A stretch of 8,611 nucleotides of DNA from NCBI GenBank assembly GCA_019136935.1, contig JAGVTI010000321.1, forward strand, positions 1-8,611, written 5' to 3'. This DNA is from Deltaproteobacteria bacterium. Its GTDB lineage: Bacteria; Desulfobacterota; Syntrophia; Syntrophales; JAAYKM01. Positions 6,570 to 8,611 of this stretch are shown piece by piece. The notes beneath the pieces are model-generated. The model had not been told where the DNA came from, did not search any database, and was given only the letters and a program-made list of their open reading frames with translations. The position numbers were made by a program, and so were the translations under genes. Position 1 is the first letter of the stretch, and each line of letters opens with the position of its first letter.

Positions 6570-7364
6570 CTAAAACCCCCGGCCGGCACCGCCGCCGCCG
6601 CTCGATCCGCCGCCGAATCCGCCGTACCCGCCGCCGAATCCGCCGAAACCTCCGACCCCGCCGCCTCTGCCGCCGCTGAGAAGGGCCACGATGAGAAAGG
6701 GCAGCATGGCCCTTCCCTGCCTCGTTGCCAGCAGGGGGACCGTCACCAAAAGCAGCAGAAGCAGGGGAAAGAGATTGCCGCGACGGGCCTCCGCCGACCG
6801 CGGTGCGGCTTTCACCGACGCGCCGCCCGTCAGGGTGATCCCGGCATCTTTCGCCACCACCTGCGCCACCGCCGCCACGGCGTTTCCCAGCCCCGTACCG
6901 TAATCGCCCTTTTTCAAATAGGGCGTTACATAACGATCCAGGATCTCGCCGACCAGGCCGTCGGGCAGAATCCCCTCGACGCCGTATCCCGTTTCAATTC
7001 TGATCTTCCTTTCACGCAGGGCAAGAAAGATCAGAACGCCTTTGTCCTCCCCCTTTTTCCCGATGCCCCAGGCCTGGTAGAGTTCGTTGGCATACATATC
7101 GGGGTCGTTGTCCCCCACATCCTTCACCGTGGCCACGACGATGGCCGTCCCCGTTTTGTCCAAAACCTCCCGAGACAGGCGTGCCATCCGTTCCTCCGCA
7201 TCCGCGGGAACGACACCGGCAAAATCGTTTACCGCCCCCGTGGCGGCGGGAAACGATTCCGCGGCATTGCCGCACGCACAGAAAAACGACCAGACAAGGA
7301 AAACCGCCAAAACAAAACCGGCGGCGCGCCTTTTTCGTAAACCGCAATTGAAAGGGGTTGTCAT
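6570..7364 (-). CDS. TPM-domain (YgcG-type) secreted/membrane protein
   Basis: A 264-residue envelope protein. It has an N-terminal signal segment (about 11-31, after basic RKRR). The TPM domain follows (about 42-175) with VNDFAGVVPADAEERM, DKTGTAIVVATV, WGIGKKGEDKGVLIFLAL, RIETGYGVEGILPD and LKKGDYGTGL. Next are a leucine-rich hydrophobic stretch (about 199-213), a second (about 219-230) and a Gly-rich tail of about 34 residues ending in GAGRGF. This is the standard TPM/YgcG plan. Some TPM proteins are described as phosphatases, but this cannot be assumed here. The ATG at 7364 is preferred over the in-frame ATG at 7391 because GGGGGAGGG lies just upstream of the former, while nothing suitable precedes the latter. 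A cysteine pair (CAC, 29-31) near the signal end leaves a lipoprotein possible, though the lipobox is poor. First gene of the TPM-nucleotidyltransferase-lemA operon. Confidence 0.9.
   Translation of the reverse strand: MTTPFNCGLRKRRAAGFVLAVFLVWSFFCACGNAAESFPAATGAVNDFAGVVPADAEERMARLSREVLDKTGTAIVVATVKDVGDNDPDMYANELYQAWGIGKKGEDKGVLIFLALRERKIRIETGYGVEGILPDGLVGEILDRYVTPYLKKGDYGTGLGNAVAAVAQVVAKDAGITLTGGASVKAAPRSAEARRGNLFPLLLLLLVTVPLLATRQGRAMLPFLIVALLSGGRGGGVGGFGGFGGGYGGFGGGSSGGGGAGRGF
6573..6674. repeat. Low-complexity GGC/GCC-rich stretch encoding the Gly-rich tail
   Basis: Imperfect short repeats of CCGCCG units (as read on the + strand) encode GG, GGF, GGY and GGS units at the C-terminus of the TPM protein. 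Such tails are normal for this family. The stretch could vary in length by slippage. Confidence 0.7.
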
Positions 7365-7390
7365 AACCTGTTCCCTCCCCCGGGATGACA

Positions 7391-7408
7391 TTTCGCATTT
7401 TTTCGCAT
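7391..7408. repeat. Two TTTCGCAT direct repeats, 10-base period
   Basis: TTTCGCAT occurs at 7391-7398 and again at 7401-7408, one helical turn apart. They lie in the presumed leader of the TPM operon, between its promoter and start codon. A binding site is possible but unsupported. Confidence 0.25.
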
Positions 7409-7461
7409 CGTTGAACGCCGTTGCAGGAAAAGCAGCGGATCAACCTGTGCCGCGAGGAAAT

Positions 7462-7490
7462 TTTATATAATGGCCGGCATGCCGAGGCAA
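7462..7490 (-). promoter_or_regulatory. Sigma-70-type promoter for the TPM-nucleotidyltransferase-lemA operon
   Basis: Read on the - strand: TTGCCT (7485-7490) and TATAAA (7462-7467) with a 17-base spacer. The transcript would start near 7455, giving a leader of about 90 bases. The spacer contains a perfect 10-base palindrome, CGGCATGCCG (7475-7484), which could be an operator. Confidence 0.55.
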
Positions 7491-7558
7491 GGAAAACATT
7501 TGCCCCTTCCCGCAAACGATTTGACGACTACGGTAATTGAATCGATCCATTTCCGTCC

Positions 7559-7576
7559 TTCCGTCGAAAGACGGAA
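7559..7576. other. Hairpin TTCCGTC-GAAA-GACGGAA
   Basis: A perfect 7-bp stem closed by a GAAA tetraloop on the + strand. TTCCGTC also occurs directly before it (7551-7557). There is no T run, so it does not look like a terminator. It lies in the divergent gap between the TPM operon and nadA, and its stem core CCGTC/GACGG matches the dyads at 1644 and 3208 apart from the loop. Confidence 0.35.
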
Positions 7577-7691
7577 CCCGGAATGAATTTGACCGGAGCC
7601 GGATCGAGAGGCGGTGCCGCAAAGCCCCAGGCGTCAGCCGAAGAATCTCTTCCTTGTAACAGATCGTGATGATTCGATCCTTCGCGGGCGT

Positions 7692-7719
7692 TCATCCCTG
7701 GACGCAGGACTCGGGATGA
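7692..7719. other. Inverted repeat upstream of nadA
   Basis: TCATCCC (7692-7698) and GGGATGA (7713-7719), a perfect 7-base inverted repeat with a 14-base centre. It lies upstream of an AT-rich patch (about 7731-7795) that contains TATTAT (7784-7789), a possible -10 without a convincing -35. It could be a regulatory site for nadA. The rest of the 510-base gap (7365-7874) holds no gene I can support. Confidence 0.3.
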
Positions 7720-7874
7720 CAAGCCGGGCGTTTTTCGAGTTTTTACGGTTTCTTTAATTTAGTCCTTGAATTAATTCCACAGGTATTATAGCAACCACAG
7801 ATTACGATGCTTCCGGGCCGGCGGTCATCGCCCAAGGAGTTCCGCGACAGAAAAAAAATCAGGATCGGTCGAAT

Positions 7875-8611
7875 ATGAACCTGTCTCCTTTACAGAAAGA
7901 AATCGTTTCGCTCCTGAGGGAGAAGAAGGCGATTCTCCTCGTCCATTATTACCAGCGGCGGGAAATCCAGGAAATCGCCGATTTCCTGGGGGATTCCCTT
8001 GCCCTGTGCATGGCGGCGGCCAAAACGGATGCCGAAATCATCGTTTTTGCCGGCGTCCACTTCATGGCGGAAAGCGCCGCCATCCTGTGTCCCGGCAAGA
8101 CCGTCCTGATCCCGAGACCCGATGCGGGATGCCCGCTGGCCGACACAATCACCCCGGCGCAACTGCAAAAAGCGAGAGAAGACCATCCCGGGGCGACGGT
8201 CGTCACGTATATTAACTCAACGGCCGACATCAAGGCTTTAAGCGACATCTGCTGCACGTCGGCCAATGCCCTGGATGTCATCGCCTCCATCCGGAACGCA
8301 AAAGAAATTCTCATGGTCCCGGACGGCAACCTTGCCCGCTATACAGCCCGTCATACGGACAGCACGATCCTGCCCTGGGATGGCGTCTGTCCCGTTCACC
8401 AGGCACTGACGCCGGAAGAAGTCCGCCGCAGGAAAACGGAGCATCCCGACGCCCTGTTCATCGCTCATCCCGAATGCCGCCCCGAAGTGCTGAATCTGGC
8501 CGATTTTGTCGGCTCCACGGCTGCCATGCTGAAGTTCGTCCGGGAATCGGACCGGAGCGTCTTCATCGTCGGCACCGAAGCAGGGATCCTCGTCCAGATG
8601 GAGAAGGAAAA
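7875..8611 (+). CDS. nadA: Quinolinate synthase NadA (3' partial)
   Basis: Quinolinate synthase, a [4Fe-4S] enzyme that condenses iminoaspartate with dihydroxyacetone phosphate to quinolinate in de novo NAD synthesis. The first 245 residues are present and the frame is open at the window end. Family motifs are VHYYQ (23-27), FAGVHFMAES (58-67), AGCPLAD (84-90), TYINSTADIKA (111-121), CCTSANA (126-132), VPDGNLARY (148-156), WDGVCPVH (168-175), HPECRPEV (198-205) and GTEAGIL (233-239). C86 and C172 fit the first two cluster ligands; the third would lie beyond the window. The ATG at 7875 is chosen because the conserved region begins just after it. AGGA (7861-7864) lies 10 bases upstream and is a modest ribosome site. 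The aspartate oxidase gene (nadB) and nadC are not in the window. The gene is divergent from the TPM operon, so it is probably an independent unit. Confidence 0.96.
   Translation, partial: MNLSPLQKEIVSLLREKKAILLVHYYQRREIQEIADFLGDSLALCMAAAKTDAEIIVFAGVHFMAESAAILCPGKTVLIPRPDAGCPLADTITPAQLQKAREDHPGATVVTYINSTADIKALSDICCTSANALDVIASIRNAKEILMVPDGNLARYTARHTDSTILPWDGVCPVHQALTPEEVRRRKTEHPDALFIAHPECRPEVLNLADFVGSTAAMLKFVRESDRSVFIVGTEAGILVQMEKE

Noticed and set aside
6552..7340. Long + strand open frame opposite the TPM gene
   Set aside because: Its Ala- and Arg-rich product mirrors the Gly-rich and TPM coding sequence on the other strand; the TPM protein has real family motifs.
7466..7471. Perfect TATAAT on the + strand
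   Set aside because: No -35-like hexamer lies 16-18 bases upstream; the AT run is better explained as the -10 of the - strand TPM promoter.
7528..7722. Small - strand open frames in the gap before nadA
   Set aside because: They lack a convincing ATG with a ribosome site and resemble no protein family; one begins with TTG inside an inverted repeat.
7766..7789. TTGAAT ... TATTAT as the nadA promoter
   Set aside because: The spacer is only 12 bases, too short for a sigma-70-type promoter; kept only as an AT-rich patch.

Overview
The window looks like a chromosomal segment of a Gram-negative, moderately GC-rich bacterium. The best guess is Desulfobacterota / 'Deltaproteobacteria', perhaps Syntrophus-like. 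The reasons are a sigma-54 response regulator, REC-PATAN (DUF4388) and Roadblock proteins, a Crp/Fnr regulator, PilZ, LemA and NadA in one neighbourhood. This assignment rests on family knowledge and overall protein style, not on a search. I see no tRNA, rRNA, CRISPR array, IS element or phage gene.

Left part, + strand (1-5128), a signalling block. (1) The 3' part of an NtrC-type sigma-54 response regulator (1-1347; its start lies outside the window). (2) A 357-base gap with two tandem 18-base repeats, a possible terminator, a near-consensus sigma-54 promoter (1612-1627) and a short dyad. (3) A REC-PATAN-linker-Roadblock protein (1705-3063). (4) A 312-base gap carrying the same 13-base dyad sequence. 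(5) A free-standing Roadblock protein (3376-3747). It aligns without gaps over 123 residues with the C-terminal domain of (3), about 46% identical by my hand count. (6) A gap with stem-loops and a promoter/dyad. (7) A Crp/Fnr-family regulator (about 4028-4714). (8) A PilZ protein (4775-5128). The plausible logic is that the sigma-54 activator drives the sigma-54 promoter in front of the REC-PATAN-Roadblock gene. The Roadblock domain also has its own in-frame ATG and Shine-Dalgarno sequence inside that gene, so it may be made separately as well.

Middle part, - strand (7364 down to 5229): a tight three-gene operon of a TPM-domain secreted/membrane protein, a nucleotidyltransferase-fold protein with a degenerate SDxN motif, and LemA. 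At both junctions the upstream TAG stop is embedded in the next gene's AGGAGG ribosome binding site. A good sigma-70-type promoter lies upstream (7462-7490). The PilZ and lemA genes converge on a 100-base gap with a 9-bp stem-loop.

Right part: a 510-base divergent intergenic region (7365-7874) with several hairpins but no convincing gene, then nadA (quinolinate synthase) on the + strand, cut off by the window end.
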